NCBI RefSeq assembly: GCF_000265425.1
Contig: NC_018014.1
Coordinates: forward strand, 3,658,001 to 3,722,000
DNA from: Terriglobus roseus DSM 18391
GTDB taxonomy: Bacteria > Acidobacteriota > Terriglobia > Terriglobales > Acidobacteriaceae
Length of the DNA stretch: 64,000 nt
Reading direction: 5' to 3'
Of this stretch, positions 50,540-60,300 are shown piece by piece; within the stretch, counting starts at the first letter, position 1, and each line of letters starts with the position of its first letter. The notes under the pieces were generated by a model. It had not been told where the DNA came from. It worked only from the letters and a program-made list of their open reading frames with translations, and searched no databases. The position numbers were made by a program, and so were the translations under genes.

Positions 50540-50629
50540 CCGCTTCACGGAATCTCATTCCGCCGCGCCACGTCTTCGGACGGGCAGAGAGTCGCGCCTG
50601 GAAATTAATCGCTCCTGGAGGATCGTCCC

Positions 50630-51316
50630 ATGAATCTCATTCTTTTACTTCTCGTGCTACCCGTGTTTTGCGCAGCTATCGCACTCCACATCGCAGCGAA
50701 GGATCACGCGAAGGCGTCGCGAAGAGCATTTTTCGCTCTCAAGAGTTCGCTAAATCGTCACAGACCGTACCTGCGCTTTGCCGCCATCCTTATACTCCTG
50801 CCGATGTTTCGGCAGGCAAACGCTCAAGAGGTCATCCACGCTCGCGCAGGTCAGGTAGTAGCGGCGAATACAGCAGCGAAGACCCTCACACTAAAGGTCG
50901 CCGACGGCTCCACAGTAGTCTTCCATGACGTCGCCACTCCGGAACCAGCGATGTCCTTCGATAAGGACCTTCGCGACAAGACCACGGCCGCTGCAGCGTT
51001 TCACGATGTGGGCGCTTATGTTGTCGTCTTCTACTTTGGCTTCGGCGAGCCCACCGCAGTTGCCGTGGAATCCATGGGCGCAACGCCGCCTAAGAGAACC
51101 GCCGGAAGCGTCACCTCTTTCGACCGTCACCAGCATCTCTTAACGCTGAACACGGAGAGTATGGGGTCGCAAAAGGTGGTTGTCTCAGACGACACGATCC
51201 TCGACACTCCAGAGGGTGTCGTCAAGGCCTCCAACTTCCACCCGGGCAAAGGCCAGCATCTTCGCTGCTTCGCAAAGCCGGATTCGCAGAACGCGTTGTT
51301 CGTCGCGATAAATTAG
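50630..51316 (+). CDS. Secreted/membrane-anchored hypothetical protein
   Basis: 228 residues with GGAGGA about seven bases before ATG 50630. Two hydrophobic stretches (NLILLLLVLPVFCAAIALHI and FAAILILLPMF) precede a cleavage-like QANAQ site. Residues 70-225 form two repeats of a small beta-rich unit (ARAGQVVAANTAAKTLTLKVADG; TAGSVTSFDRHQHLLTLNTES), each suggesting a DUF5666-like beta barrel. Function unknown; likely periplasmic. Confidence 0.7.
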   Translation: MNLILLLLVLPVFCAAIALHIAAKDHAKASRRAFFALKSSLNRHRPYLRFAAILILLPMFRQANAQEVIHARAGQVVAANTAAKTLTLKVADGSTVVFHDVATPEPAMSFDKDLRDKTTAAAAFHDVGAYVVVFYFGFGEPTAVAVESMGATPPKRTAGSVTSFDRHQHLLTLNTESMGSQKVVVSDDTILDTPEGVVKASNFHPGKGQHLRCFAKPDSQNALFVAIN

Positions 51317-51557
51317 TTGCGGCTCCGTTGGAAGGGCTCGTTCATGCTTGAGCCTCGGCAATTTGTTGGCTGCAAGAGAGAGGGCCCTTCCGACGATCTG
51401 TGATGAGCGGAAGTTGAGGGCAGGTATCGCTCGCAAGATAGTTGCTTTCTTGACGGGTCCATTTTGGCTGGAAGGATTCGAAGATCTTATTGATAGACCC
51501 CATTGAAGATGGCCGCCAGTCCACCAGGCGGCCCTCCTCAGTATGCTCGCGCTCTTG

Positions 51558-51848
51558 CTAGCGCCAGTACCCGCGATGGAAGTAGTAGCCATCACCTCGG
51601 TGATCGTAGTCACCCGGAACCCAAGTTGCCCCCGGCCGTGGTGGACGCCCCCAATGCCCTGCAGTCCACACATAACGACGCCCATTCCAGCGATGGTAGC
51701 CGCTTTGCCAGACGTAGCCGGGACGGGGAGGAGGACCGTAACGCTCCACGATGGGTGCCGGCGGCCCGATGCGTATCGCAACCTGAGCCTCAGCGGCGGC
51801 CGAACCGATCAATAACAGAAGTGCGAGTGGGACTGTCTTCTTCAGCAT
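51558..51848 (-). CDS. YXWGXW-repeat secreted protein
   Basis: 96 residues from ATG 51848 (GGAGA upstream), with signal peptide LALLLLIGSAAAEA. The mature part has the repeated aromatic pattern GYVWQSGYHRWNGRRYVWTAGHW, then WVPGDYDHRGDGYYF, typical of WXXGXW/YXWGXW proteins. They are common in soil bacteria and their function is unknown. Confidence 0.82.
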   Translation of the reverse strand: MLKKTVPLALLLLIGSAAAEAQVAIRIGPPAPIVERYGPPPRPGYVWQSGYHRWNGRRYVWTAGHWGRPPRPGATWVPGDYDHRGDGYYFHRGYWR

Positions 51849-51971
51849 AACGATATTCTCCAAAGCGGCTGTCCGCCAGGCCCGCGCCGTTTGAACGAAC
51901 GACGACGGTTGATGTGAAGTTGCGAGTGCAGATGGAGAGTTGGGAAGCACTCTCCGATCGTTTGAGGCGGA

Positions 51972-52328
51972 TTATCTTGGCAATACACCGGGATCGGTTG
52001 CGGCATTGTGGTTGCGGTTGTAGATCCCTCGAGAGGTGCGGTCCTGCTCGCGAGCGAGCTTGTGACGATCGCTGGCAGTGAGACGGCCTCCATCGGCCGC
52101 ACGCATACTGTTCTCACGTGAAGCCAACTTCGCCTGATTCGCTTCTGCGTGGGCCGCGCCGCCTGGGGTGATCTGCCCATCCTGAACGCCACGCGCGATG
52201 CGGGCCTGTTGACGATCCTGACGTGCATTGATCGAGTGGCGCTGGTGATAGGTCGTACGTTGCGCGAAAGCGCTCGAAGCAGGAATGATCAGGAGCGATG
52301 CTGCGACGACTAAGGATTTCAGATACAT
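51972..52328 (-). CDS. Small periplasmic protein, unknown
   Basis: 118 residues from ATG 52328 with AAGGAG eight bases upstream. Signal peptide LVVAASLLIIPASSAFA. The mature protein is a charged helical repeat (INARQDRQQARIARGVQDGQI, THAEANQAKLASREN, LTASDRHKLAREQDR). I know this pattern from acidobacterial secreted proteins of 120-150 residues with no assigned role. Confidence 0.75.
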   Translation of the reverse strand: MYLKSLVVAASLLIIPASSAFAQRTTYHQRHSINARQDRQQARIARGVQDGQITPGGAAHAEANQAKLASRENSMRAADGGRLTASDRHKLAREQDRTSRGIYNRNHNAATDPGVLPR

Positions 52329-52673
52329 TGTGATGCTCCTTCTAAAGAGAACTGGGTTGAGGCATTCAGTGAGTTCGAATGCCGGGTGTACTGATCCAAT
52401 CTTGCTGGCCGGGGCGCGACATGAGTCGTCTCGCGATCTGTATGTAGGAACGCATATCCGGCCATCGTCCCCCTCCCGTCGGGAGGGTATTCTTCTTGAC
52501 CTCTGGACGTGAGGCAGGACCGGCAGGGAATCTGGGATTCTCCGTTCTACTTGGGTTTCGTGCGTATCCTTCCTCATGCCTTCTCCCATCTGGGCCTGCA
52601 TCGAAGACGTCGTACCGGGATGTCGGACAAAGAGAGGAAAGGCGGGGATATCCTCTGTTCAGGAGGCAAAGCA

Positions 52674-54038
52674 GTGGCTTTGGTGAGCACAGGAAAACCC
52701 AATATTGCGAAACAGCACCTTTCGGGAATGAAGGTCCTGTGGGTTGGCTGCGCCTTCATCCTGGCAGTGATGTGTGTCAGTACGGCGGATATCATCTACT
52801 CCCTCCGCAAGACTTCAATCAGAAGCGATGCCGTGATATCAGCTTTCCGAGAAAGAACGCATTTGCTGGATACACTTCGAGCGCTAATGCTTCGGTCGGC
52901 CCTGTCACCGAACAATGCCGGTGAGCGTGCGATGGACGAGAGTCAATTGCCCACTACACATCTGCAGGCAAGCAAGGCGCTTGAAGACTTCGGGAGGTCA
53001 CTAGAGGCAAGCGGCGATGATGCCACACAGCAGAGGTTGGCCGACCTCAAGACTTCTATCGATCGCTACTGGGAATCTCTTCCTGACATTCGGCAGCAGA
53101 ATGGCAAGCTGAGAGATTCGATACAGCCACGAGCCGGATCGCCCGAACGAAGACAGATCAGACGCATTACACGACAAATCAATGCACTAAACAGAGAACA
53201 GCAGGACCGTACGGAAGCAAAGCTCCATGAAGAGCATCAACGTTTACAGGGCGAGCTTCTCCTCGCCTCTTTGCTTTCTTTGGCTGCGGTCATTGCATTG
53301 GTGACCGGGATGTCATACCGACTCAGAGCGTCTGAAGGTCAAGCCGAATCCCAATATCAGGCTGTAGTGCAGGCGCGTAACGAGCTGCGAAATCTTACCG
53401 CGCGCCTTGAGCAAGCGCAGGAAGAAGAGAGACGCACGTTGTCACGCGAGCTCCATGACGAATTTGGCCAGACCATGGCGGCAGCCCTTGTCGAACTCAG
53501 TCGCATACAGGATGAAAAGATTTATGATGACGGAACCAAGGCACAGCTTGCGAGCGTCAAACTGGCGCTTGAGCAAAGTATGCGTTCCATCCGGGACATA
53601 GCTCTGGCTCTGCGTCCTTCCATGCTCGACGACCTGGGGCTGGTTCCTGCCCTTCGCTGGCAAGGCCGAGAGGTGTCTCGGAGATCCGGGCTAGCGGTAA
53701 GCGTAGACGCTGACGATAATTCCGACTTTCTCCCTGATGCGTACCGAACATGTATCTATCGCGTCGTTCAGGAAGCTCTTCACAATACCGTGAAGCACGC
53801 ATCCGCCAAAGCCGCTCGTGTTGTGCTCCAACGGACAAGCAACACGTTGAAGCTAAAGATTGAAGACGATGGCAAAGGGTTTCGCCCCGATTTGGAAAAA
53901 GGAATGGGTCTGCTCGGCATTGAAGAGCGAGTCAGTAGACTCTCCGGGCAGGTGCACGTGACATCTACCGTGAATAAAGGAACGTCAGTTCTTGTCACGC
54001 TCCCACAACCCGCAACCTTAGAAGACGAGATAGCTTGA
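52674..54038 (+). CDS. NarL-type sensor histidine kinase
   Basis: 454 residues from GTG 52674, chosen for the AGGAGG seven bases upstream; a longer frame from 52509 or an ATG at 52620 lacks this. TM1 VLWVGCAFILAVMCVSTADIIY, a periplasmic 4-helix sensor region, TM2 LLLASLLSLAAVIALVTGMSY, and a coiled coil (AQARNELRNLTARLEQAQEEE). The HisKA_3 dimerisation domain has the phospho-acceptor in LSRELHDEFGQT (H261), followed by an HATPase domain (LPDAYRTCIYRVVQEALHN, IEDDGKGF, GLLGIEERV). The last base of the stop codon is shared with the response regulator ATG. Signal unknown. Confidence 0.92.
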   Translation: MALVSTGKPNIAKQHLSGMKVLWVGCAFILAVMCVSTADIIYSLRKTSIRSDAVISAFRERTHLLDTLRALMLRSALSPNNAGERAMDESQLPTTHLQASKALEDFGRSLEASGDDATQQRLADLKTSIDRYWESLPDIRQQNGKLRDSIQPRAGSPERRQIRRITRQINALNREQQDRTEAKLHEEHQRLQGELLLASLLSLAAVIALVTGMSYRLRASEGQAESQYQAVVQARNELRNLTARLEQAQEEERRTLSRELHDEFGQTMAAALVELSRIQDEKIYDDGTKAQLASVKLALEQSMRSIRDIALALRPSMLDDLGLVPALRWQGREVSRRSGLAVSVDADDNSDFLPDAYRTCIYRVVQEALHNTVKHASAKAARVVLQRTSNTLKLKIEDDGKGFRPDLEKGMGLLGIEERVSRLSGQVHVTSTVNKGTSVLVTLPQPATLEDEIA

Positions 54039-54682
54039 TGGTTCGGATAGTTCTTGCAGATGATCACACCGTTCTGCGCGCAGGTTTGAAATCCCTGCTG
54101 GAGCGTCAGCGCGACTTTGAGGTGGTCGGCGAAGCCGGCGACGGTCGTGAGTTGCTCCGCGTAGTCGATGAGCAACGCCCCGATGTGGTGATCTCCGACA
54201 TCAGCATGCCGAAGCTGAACGGGGTAGAAGCGACTTCGCAGATCGTGGCAAAGCATCCGAAGACACACGTCATCGTGCTCAGTATGCATACCGACGAAGC
54301 TTATGTACTCCGAGCCCTGAAGGCCGGCGCACGAGGGTACTTAGTCAAAGAATCGGCTGAGGCCGATTTGATGATGGCGATCCGGACGGTACATGCTGGA
54401 AAGGCGTTCTTCAGTCCATCCGTGAGCGCGCTGCTGGTCGAAGATTACGTACGGCAAATGCGCGACCGTGGGGTGGAAGACAGCTATGAGCTGCTCTCAT
54501 CGAGAGAGCGGGAGGTCTTGCAGCTGGTCGCCGAAGGACAAAGCAACAAAGACATCGCGCAGCAACTCGGTCTGAGCGTCTATACGATCGAGACGCACCG
54601 CGGAAACTTATTGCAAAAGCTGAATCTCCACAGTGTCCCGGAACTCATCCTCTACGCGGTGCGAAAAGGAGTCATCTGCTGA
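54038..54682 (+). CDS. NarL/FixJ-type response regulator
   Basis: 214 residues from ATG 54038. The receiver domain has the acidic pocket VLADDH, the phospho-acceptor D54 in VISDISMPK, T/S and K in LSMHT and YLVKES. The C-terminal LuxR HTH reads SSREREVLQLVAEGQSNKDIAQQL ... YTIETHRGNLLQKL. Its start overlaps the kinase stop, so the two are cotranscribed. The regulon cannot be told; the neighbouring secreted genes at 51558 and 51972 are plausible targets by position only. Confidence 0.93.
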   Translation: MVRIVLADDHTVLRAGLKSLLERQRDFEVVGEAGDGRELLRVVDEQRPDVVISDISMPKLNGVEATSQIVAKHPKTHVIVLSMHTDEAYVLRALKAGARGYLVKESAEADLMMAIRTVHAGKAFFSPSVSALLVEDYVRQMRDRGVEDSYELLSSREREVLQLVAEGQSNKDIAQQLGLSVYTIETHRGNLLQKLNLHSVPELILYAVRKGVIC

Positions 54683-54814
54683 AGGTCGGGTCGCTCGTGC
54701 GGGGGCTTATCAACGTCCTTTGCAATAGCGATACGTCTTGGCTTTCCATAGGCCTAGCACCGGAGCGAAAGCTTTTCATAAAGCCTCGCAAAGTCTTTGA
54801 TATGAACAACTTAT

Positions 54815-54864
54815 GTCCGATAAGGTGGATTCTGTATAGTCGATCGCGGAGATCATTATCGGAC
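54815..54864. repeat. 9-bp inverted repeat GTCCGATAA / TTATCGGAC with 32-base interval
   Basis: GTCCGATAA (54815-54823) is exactly complementary to TTATCGGAC (54856-54864). The element sits in the gap next to the mer genes and could be the ends of a decayed insertion or a recombinase site. No transposase frame lies between. Confidence 0.4.
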
Positions 54865-54982
54865 GCGGCTATTGAGCATGCCTCTCGACAGAAATGGACC
54901 TGAAGTGCACCTCAGTGAGAGTTCAGATCCTCTTTGAGCAGCGAAGCGCTCGGGCGCTAAGGTATGGGCATACGACACGTGC

Positions 54983-55013
54983 TTGACTCTGGAGTCAGCT
55001 CCAGACCTATTCT
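54983..55013 (+). promoter_or_regulatory. MerR-type promoter with 19-bp spacer and dyad operator
   Basis: -35 TTGACT (54983-54988), 19 bases, -10 TATTCT (55008-55013). The over-long spacer holds the dyad CTGGAG-tcag-CTCCAG (54989-55004). This is the classical metal-responsive MerR-family promoter, and close to the E. coli zntA/mer form. It lies 19 bases before the merR start. Confidence 0.88.
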
Positions 55014-55031
55014 GATAGTGAGTAGGGACGA

Positions 55032-55457
55032 ATGCAGATCGGACACGTCGCGGAGAGTACAGGACTGAGCATCGATACCATCCGCTTCTATGAGAAGCAG
55101 GGACTCGTTCCGCCTGCCCAGCGAACCGCAGGAGGCTACCGCGTCTACAAGGACGCGGACGTGGACAGGTTGCGATTCATCAGCCGTGCCCAGTGTCTCG
55201 GGTTTTCCCTTCAGGAGATTCGCGAGCTGCTGCTTATCGAAGAAGGGCAGCCCGACGGATGCTCTCACGTCCGTAGCCTTATTGAGGCAAAGGTTGAGCA
55301 GGTGAAGGACAAGATTGCAGTGCTTCGGCGCATAGAGAGGCAGTTGTTAAAGGCGCAGGAACAGTGTGCCGCCGCTCTGACCAACTCCTGTGGTGCATGT
55401 TGCCCCGTGCTCGAACAACTGGCACCCCGCGAAAGGAAAAACCTACATGAAGGTTGA
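55032..55457 (+). CDS. merR: MerR-family mercury-type regulator
   Basis: 141 residues with AGGGA five bases upstream. The N-terminal winged helix reads IGHVAESTGLSIDTIRFYEKQGLVPPAQR, followed by GYRVYKDADVDRLRFI. Metal-site cysteines: C77 (DGCSHV), C112 and C120/C123/C124 (SCGACCP). C77 and C112 are 35 residues apart, exactly as C82 and C117 in Tn501 MerR, and CCPVLEQL aligns with its third ligand segment. Binding of Hg(II) across the dimer would underwind the 19-bp-spacer promoter upstream. Its end overlaps the DF-family gene by 11 bases. Confidence 0.9.
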   Translation: MQIGHVAESTGLSIDTIRFYEKQGLVPPAQRTAGGYRVYKDADVDRLRFISRAQCLGFSLQEIRELLLIEEGQPDGCSHVRSLIEAKVEQVKDKIAVLRRIERQLLKAQEQCAAALTNSCGACCPVLEQLAPRERKNLHEG

Positions 55458-55767
55458 CGTTTTGTATTTCAAGGGCTGCCCGAACCATATGCCTGCGGTT
55501 GAGCAGGTCCGAGAGGCGTTACGGACGGAAGGCGTCGAAGCCTCCGTAAACGAGGTTGAGATTACGGACCCTGTGATGGCCCAGGAGTTGAGTTTCCTCG
55601 GCTCGCCAACTATCCGTGTCAACGGCCTGGACGTAGAGCCAGAAGCGCGAGGAGTGCAGAGCTTCGGCTTCGGTTGCCGGACATACACCGATATCAACGG
55701 CAGACGTTCCGGACTCCCCTCGCTGGCCTCGATCAGGACGGCTGCGCGGGAAAGCATGCAGCCCTGA
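55447..55767 (+). CDS. DF-family thioredoxin-like protein
   Basis: 106 residues with a thioredoxin-like opening VDVLYFKGCPNHMPAVEQVREAL (C11; only one cysteine in the CxxC position) and FLGSPTIRVNGLDVEPEA. This matches the DF family (some members are selenoproteins) seen next to mer genes. Overlaps merR by 11 bases and merT by one, so it is a true operon member. It may handle mercury thiolates or serve as a thiol carrier; this is inference. Confidence 0.78.
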   Translation: MKVDVLYFKGCPNHMPAVEQVREALRTEGVEASVNEVEITDPVMAQELSFLGSPTIRVNGLDVEPEARGVQSFGFGCRTYTDINGRRSGLPSLASIRTAARESMQP

Positions 55768-56117
55768 TGTCCAGCAAAGCAGCCAACTCGGGAGTTCTTG
55801 CGTTCGGCGGTTTAGCCGCGATCCTCGCATCCTCTTGCTGCCTCGGGCCACTCGTCCTTGTCATGCTCGGCTTCGGTGGAGCGTGGATTGGGAACCTCTC
55901 CGCATTAGAGCCTTACCGTCCGATGTTTCTCGGATTTACTGTGATTGCATTGGTGATCGCTGCGTATCGCATTTATCGGCCTCAGCAGACCTGTGATGCC
56001 GACGGCAACTGCGCCACTCCCAAATCCCTTCGCCTACAGAAGGGCATCTTCGTTCTCGTGACACTTCTGGCCATCGTTGGTTTCGTGTTCCCCTACGTCG
56101 CTCAATTCTTCTACTAA
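55767..56117 (+). CDS. merT: Mercuric transport protein MerT
   Basis: 116 residues with three membrane helices. The paired cysteines C24-C25 in ASSCCLGPLVLVMLGFGGAWIG are the MerT signature in TM1. A second pair, C76 and C82, lies in the cytoplasmic loop (QQTCDADGNC) before TM3. MerT takes Hg(II) from MerP and brings it to the cytosol for reduction. Start ATG 55767 shares its first base with the preceding stop. Normal length for the family. Confidence 0.92.
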   Translation: MSSKAANSGVLAFGGLAAILASSCCLGPLVLVMLGFGGAWIGNLSALEPYRPMFLGFTVIALVIAAYRIYRPQQTCDADGNCATPKSLRLQKGIFVLVTLLAIVGFVFPYVAQFFY

Positions 56118-56140
56118 ACCCGCTCTTAAAAGGTGCTCCG

Positions 56141-56425
56141 ATGAAACGCTTGCATGCTCTAGCAGCCGCCGCCACTTTCCTGATCGTCTCGTCCTCTGCG
56201 TGGGCGGCTCCGACCACAGTAATTCTCGAAGTGCCGGGTATGACCTGCCCAACCTGCCCAATCACGATCAAGAAGGCTTTGATGAAGGAGCAAGGCGTAT
56301 CGAGCGTCGCTGTTCGGTATGAGAAGAAGGAGCTTGTGGTGTCTTTCGATAATGCAAAGACCACCCCAGCGAAGATCATGCAGTCAACGGCTTCGGTAGG
56401 GTTCCCATCCCAGGTTGCGAAATAA
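56141..56425 (+). CDS. merP: Periplasmic mercury-binding protein MerP
   Basis: 94 residues. Signal peptide LHALAAAATFLIVSSSAWA, mature heavy-metal-associated domain with VPGMTCPTCPITIKKAL (C36, C39) and a beta-alpha-beta-beta-alpha-beta layout ending SVGFPSQVAK. It delivers Hg(II) to MerT. Spaced 23 bases from merT. No merA follows; the next gene is convergent and unrelated. Confidence 0.93.
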   Translation: MKRLHALAAAATFLIVSSSAWAAPTTVILEVPGMTCPTCPITIKKALMKEQGVSSVAVRYEKKELVVSFDNAKTTPAKIMQSTASVGFPSQVAK

Positions 56426-56589
56426 ACTTCGCCATTCCGCCGAGTCCGGGTCCATATGGTTATGGCGCATCCTCGACGGACTGCACATGAAGCCGTTGTG
56501 CTCTGAGCTGAAGTAATGGATGTCTGAGCGGAGTCTTAAAGAGATTCATATACCGCCACCCGACAAGCCCTTTTTAGAGTGACGGCACA

Positions 56590-57302
56590 TCATCGCGTAG
56601 TCATATCAGCGAGAAGAATCGCAAGGAAGCCTATGAAGAAGGTTGCTGTTGTGAAGCTGGTGTCTTCGCTCTCGTGTGCTTCCCGTAGGAGTTCCTCCGT
56701 TACCAGGTAAAGCAGAGCAGCCTCTCCAAAGCCAAGTGCGGCAGTGACTGCCCATGCAGGCGCTGATCTGAGTAGACCAACGCCTATGGCGGTGCCAGCA
56801 ATCAAGGTCATCGAGACCCCTGCTGTGACTCCAAGGGCTTTCGTGGCTGATAGTCCCCGTTTACGCAGCTCTCCGACCAGAGCCAACCCCAATGCAACCA
56901 GCTCCAGCGTAAGTGCAAACGTCAGAAGGCGGCCCTGCCTTGTGCCTCCGGAAAATCCGATGCCAATGATGAACCCGTCCAGTAAGAGGTCGATTGCAAT
57001 GGCACACAGATACACACGTGGAAGCCTGCTCTTCTCGGCTTCTGTGCCCCGGCTCTCTGTTTTTGCAAGGAGCAGTAAGGTGAGGACTGCCGCGATGAAG
57101 CCGACTGCTGTCGGAATGGGTGAATGCCGGGCAATGAGGTCAGGCGTAATTTCTAGCGCGACCGCCGCAAAGACCACGCCGCCAGCCAAATGCTGCACAC
57201 TGCTTTGAAGGCGCGGTCACTTCCCTTCCAGAGAATGGCCACCAGAGCTGCAAAGAACGATGTTGCGACGGGAATCAGGGCATAGAGCAAAGCGGTTTTC
57301 AT
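56590..57302 (-). pseudogene. ZIP-family metal transporter, frameshifted
   Basis: ATG 57302 overlaps the czcA stop by four bases and encodes the ZIP first helix (MKTALLYALIPVATSFFAAL, then ILWKGSD). The frame then runs off. The rest of the ZIP protein continues in another frame from PRLQSSVQHLAGGVVFAAVALEI, joining at about 57226. The second part has all remaining helices, including IDLLLDGFIIGIGFSGG and GFGEAALLYLVTEELLREAH. A one-base loss near 57226 explains it. Either a pseudogene, a sequencing error or a programmed shift. The internal frame can start at 57198. Would import or export Zn/other divalent metals as the last gene of the czc operon. Confidence 0.72.
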
Positions 57303-60300
57303 GCTTTCGCCTTGGCCTCCCGCCGCTCTTCGATCCACTTGTAAAGTGTTGGGAGTACCAGAAGTGTCAGCAAAGTAGAGGTCATTAGGCCCCCAATGAC
57401 AACAGTCGCGAGAGGCCGTTGAACTTCGGCTCCTGCGCCTGTTGAAACCGCCATAGGTATGAAGCCGAGGCTTGCAACAAGAGCCGTCATCAGCACTGGT
57501 CTTAGACGCGTATCAGCTCCCTGCTCAACAGCATCGACAACTGAAAGTCCTTCACTGCGCAGTTCACGCACGTACGTGAGGAGAACGATGCCATTCAGAA
57601 CTGCAATGCCGAACAGCGCAATAAACCCAACTCCAGCCGAGATGCTGAAGGGCAACCCACGGATGAGCAAAGCCGCGATTCCCCCGGTCGCCGCCAATGG
57701 AATGTTCAGGAAAATCAAGGCGGCAGGGAGCGCAGCCTGAAAGTTGAAGTACAACAATAAGAAGATCAGAGCGAGAGCAGCAGGAACCACGATTGCCAGC
57801 CGCCTGCTTGCACTCTTCAATTGCTCAAACTGACCGCCCCACTCCAGCTCGTAACCGTCCGGGATCTTCACTTTGGCGGCCACTACCTTCTGTGCGTCCG
57901 CAACGAAGCCGGCGAGATCACGCCCTCGCACATTTACTTCGACGCTGATACGGCGTTGGCCTCCCTCGCGGCTAATTTGTGAAGGCCCCTCTTCTTCTTC
58001 TATGTCTGCAAGCTGCGCTAATGGAATGAAGTGACCTTCACTGTCACCGACACGGAGGTTACTGATTGCCTCAGCGGACCCGCGCTGTTGTTGCGGGAAG
58101 CGAACCTGGAGAGCGAACCTTCGGTTCCCTTCCACAATCTCGCCCACGGGCTTTCCGCCAATAGTCTGAATGGTGTCGAGCACGGCCGCTGCATCCAGGC
58201 CATGTCGAGCAAGCTCGTCGCGCCGTATACGGATGCGGAGATACGGCAAGCCTGCAACGCGTTCCGCGCGCACATCGGCTGCCCCTCTCACCTTGGCGAC
58301 CACGGCCGCGATCTGATCTGCCTTCATGCGCAGCGTTTCCAGATCTTCCCCGTAGAGCTTGATGGCGATGTCGCTTCGCGAGCCGCCTTCGAGTAGCTCT
58401 TGCATGCGCATCTGGATCGGCTGCGAGAAGCTGTATGCTGCGCCGGGTGCCTCCTCTTCCAGTCGCTTCTTCATCGCTGCGATCAGGTCCGTCTTGTTTC
58501 TGCCCTTTGTCCATTCGTCCGGAGGTTTGAGGTAGACATACACATCGCTTTGGTCAATCGCCATCGGATCGGTGGCGACCTCCGGACTTCCTGTTCGGCT
58601 AAAAACATGCGAGACCTCGGGAAACTGCCGCAGTACGGTTTCGATGATTTGATTGCCGTGCAGTGACTCACTGATGGAAATGCCCGGGACACGATACATC
58701 TGCACCAGGATCGAGCCTTCATCTAGCGACGGGATAAACACCGCGCCAAGAAAGGGAATCGCTACCAGCGACGCGACGAAGAGAGCGAGAGCGATGGCTG
58801 CTGTCAACGCTGGACGTGCAAGAGCGTGCCGCAGCATCGGTCTGTAAACGCCATCGATCTTACGCATCAACAGTGTGGGCTTCTCCGCGCCAGTTTTCCG
58901 GAGGATGTACCAACTTAGAACCGGCATGAGAGTGAGCGCGATGATGAGCGAAGCGAACAGGGCGAAGAGCACCGTAGCCGCCATGGGTTTGAACATCTTC
59001 CCCTCGACTCCGCTCAACGTCAGGATCGGCACATAGACCAGGAAGATAATCGCCACGCCGAAGAAGATCGGTTTGGCAACTTCAGCTCCGGCCCGTCGTA
59101 TTGTCTCCTCGACAGCTTCGTCGGGTTTCCTTTCATGTAAGCGCCGGAGGATGTTTTCGATGATGACTACCGACCCGTCCACAATCAGGCCGAAATCGAT
59201 AGCGCCCAAACTCATCAGGTTGCCGGAAATTTTGGCTTGCACCATTCCAGTGATCGCGACCAGCATGGAAAGCGGGATCGCAACAGCAACGACCAGTCCC
59301 CCGCGGAAGCTGCCAAGCAGCAGCAGGAGCACGACAATGACCAGGATTCCGCCCTCGATGAGGTTGCGGGTGACTGTGTGGATCGTTCTGTTCACGAGAT
59401 CTTTTCGATCCGAGAGCATCTCGATTTTGACGCCAGGTGGAAGCGTCTTCTGAACCACTGTTAAAGCGTCTTTTACCCGGTCGGCGACGACCCGCGAGTT
59501 TTCCCCTAGCAGCATGAGGGTTACGCCAACAACAATCTCGCCCTTCCCGTCTTCAGTAGCAAAGCCGCGACGCACCATGGGTGCGAAGTGAACAGTTGCG
59601 ATGTTCCGAATCAGAATGGGCGTGCCGGTGGGCGAGCTGGAGACAACGATATTCTCTATGTCCGCCAGACTCCCAATCAGTCCCTCGCCACGAATCAAGG
59701 CTTGCTGTTCGGCGTGTTCTACATAGGCTCCGCCCGCGTTGGCATTGTTTTTCGGCAGTACATCGAGCACGCGCGAGAGTGGAATGTGATAGCCGGTGAG
59801 CTTGTCACTGTCCACTTCGACCTCATACGTTTTCACCTCTCCGCCTTGGCTGTTGATTTCAACGATGCCCGGGACAAGCCGCATCTTTGGGGCGATCGTC
59901 CAGTCCAGAATGGTCCGCAGCTCCATAGGAGTCTTACCGGGACCGGTCACTTTGAACTGGTAAATCTCTCCCAGCCCTGTCGAGATTGGCCCCATCTCCG
60001 GGACTCCCACGCTAGCCGGAATCGCCTCTCGTGCCTGCGTCAGGCGTTCGCTCACCAAGTTCCGACAAAAGTAAGGGTCCATGCTGTCTTTGAAATAAAC
60101 GGCGACGTAAGAGAGCCCGTATTTCGAGGTGGATTGGATATGAGTAATGCCCGGCAGCCCCGCCATGGCGGTCTCTACAGGGAAAGCGAGTAGTTGTTCA
60201 ACTTCCAGGGGGGACAGGCTAGGAGCGCGAGTGAGGATTAGAACCTGATTCGGCGTGATATCCGGTTGAACATCTATTGGGAGACTCTGAAGCGAGAAGA

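Larger units (their letters stand above)
54683..55031. other. 349-base gap between the two-component system and merR
   Basis: No gene. It contains a 9-base inverted repeat and the merR promoter, both listed separately. Confidence 0.5.
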
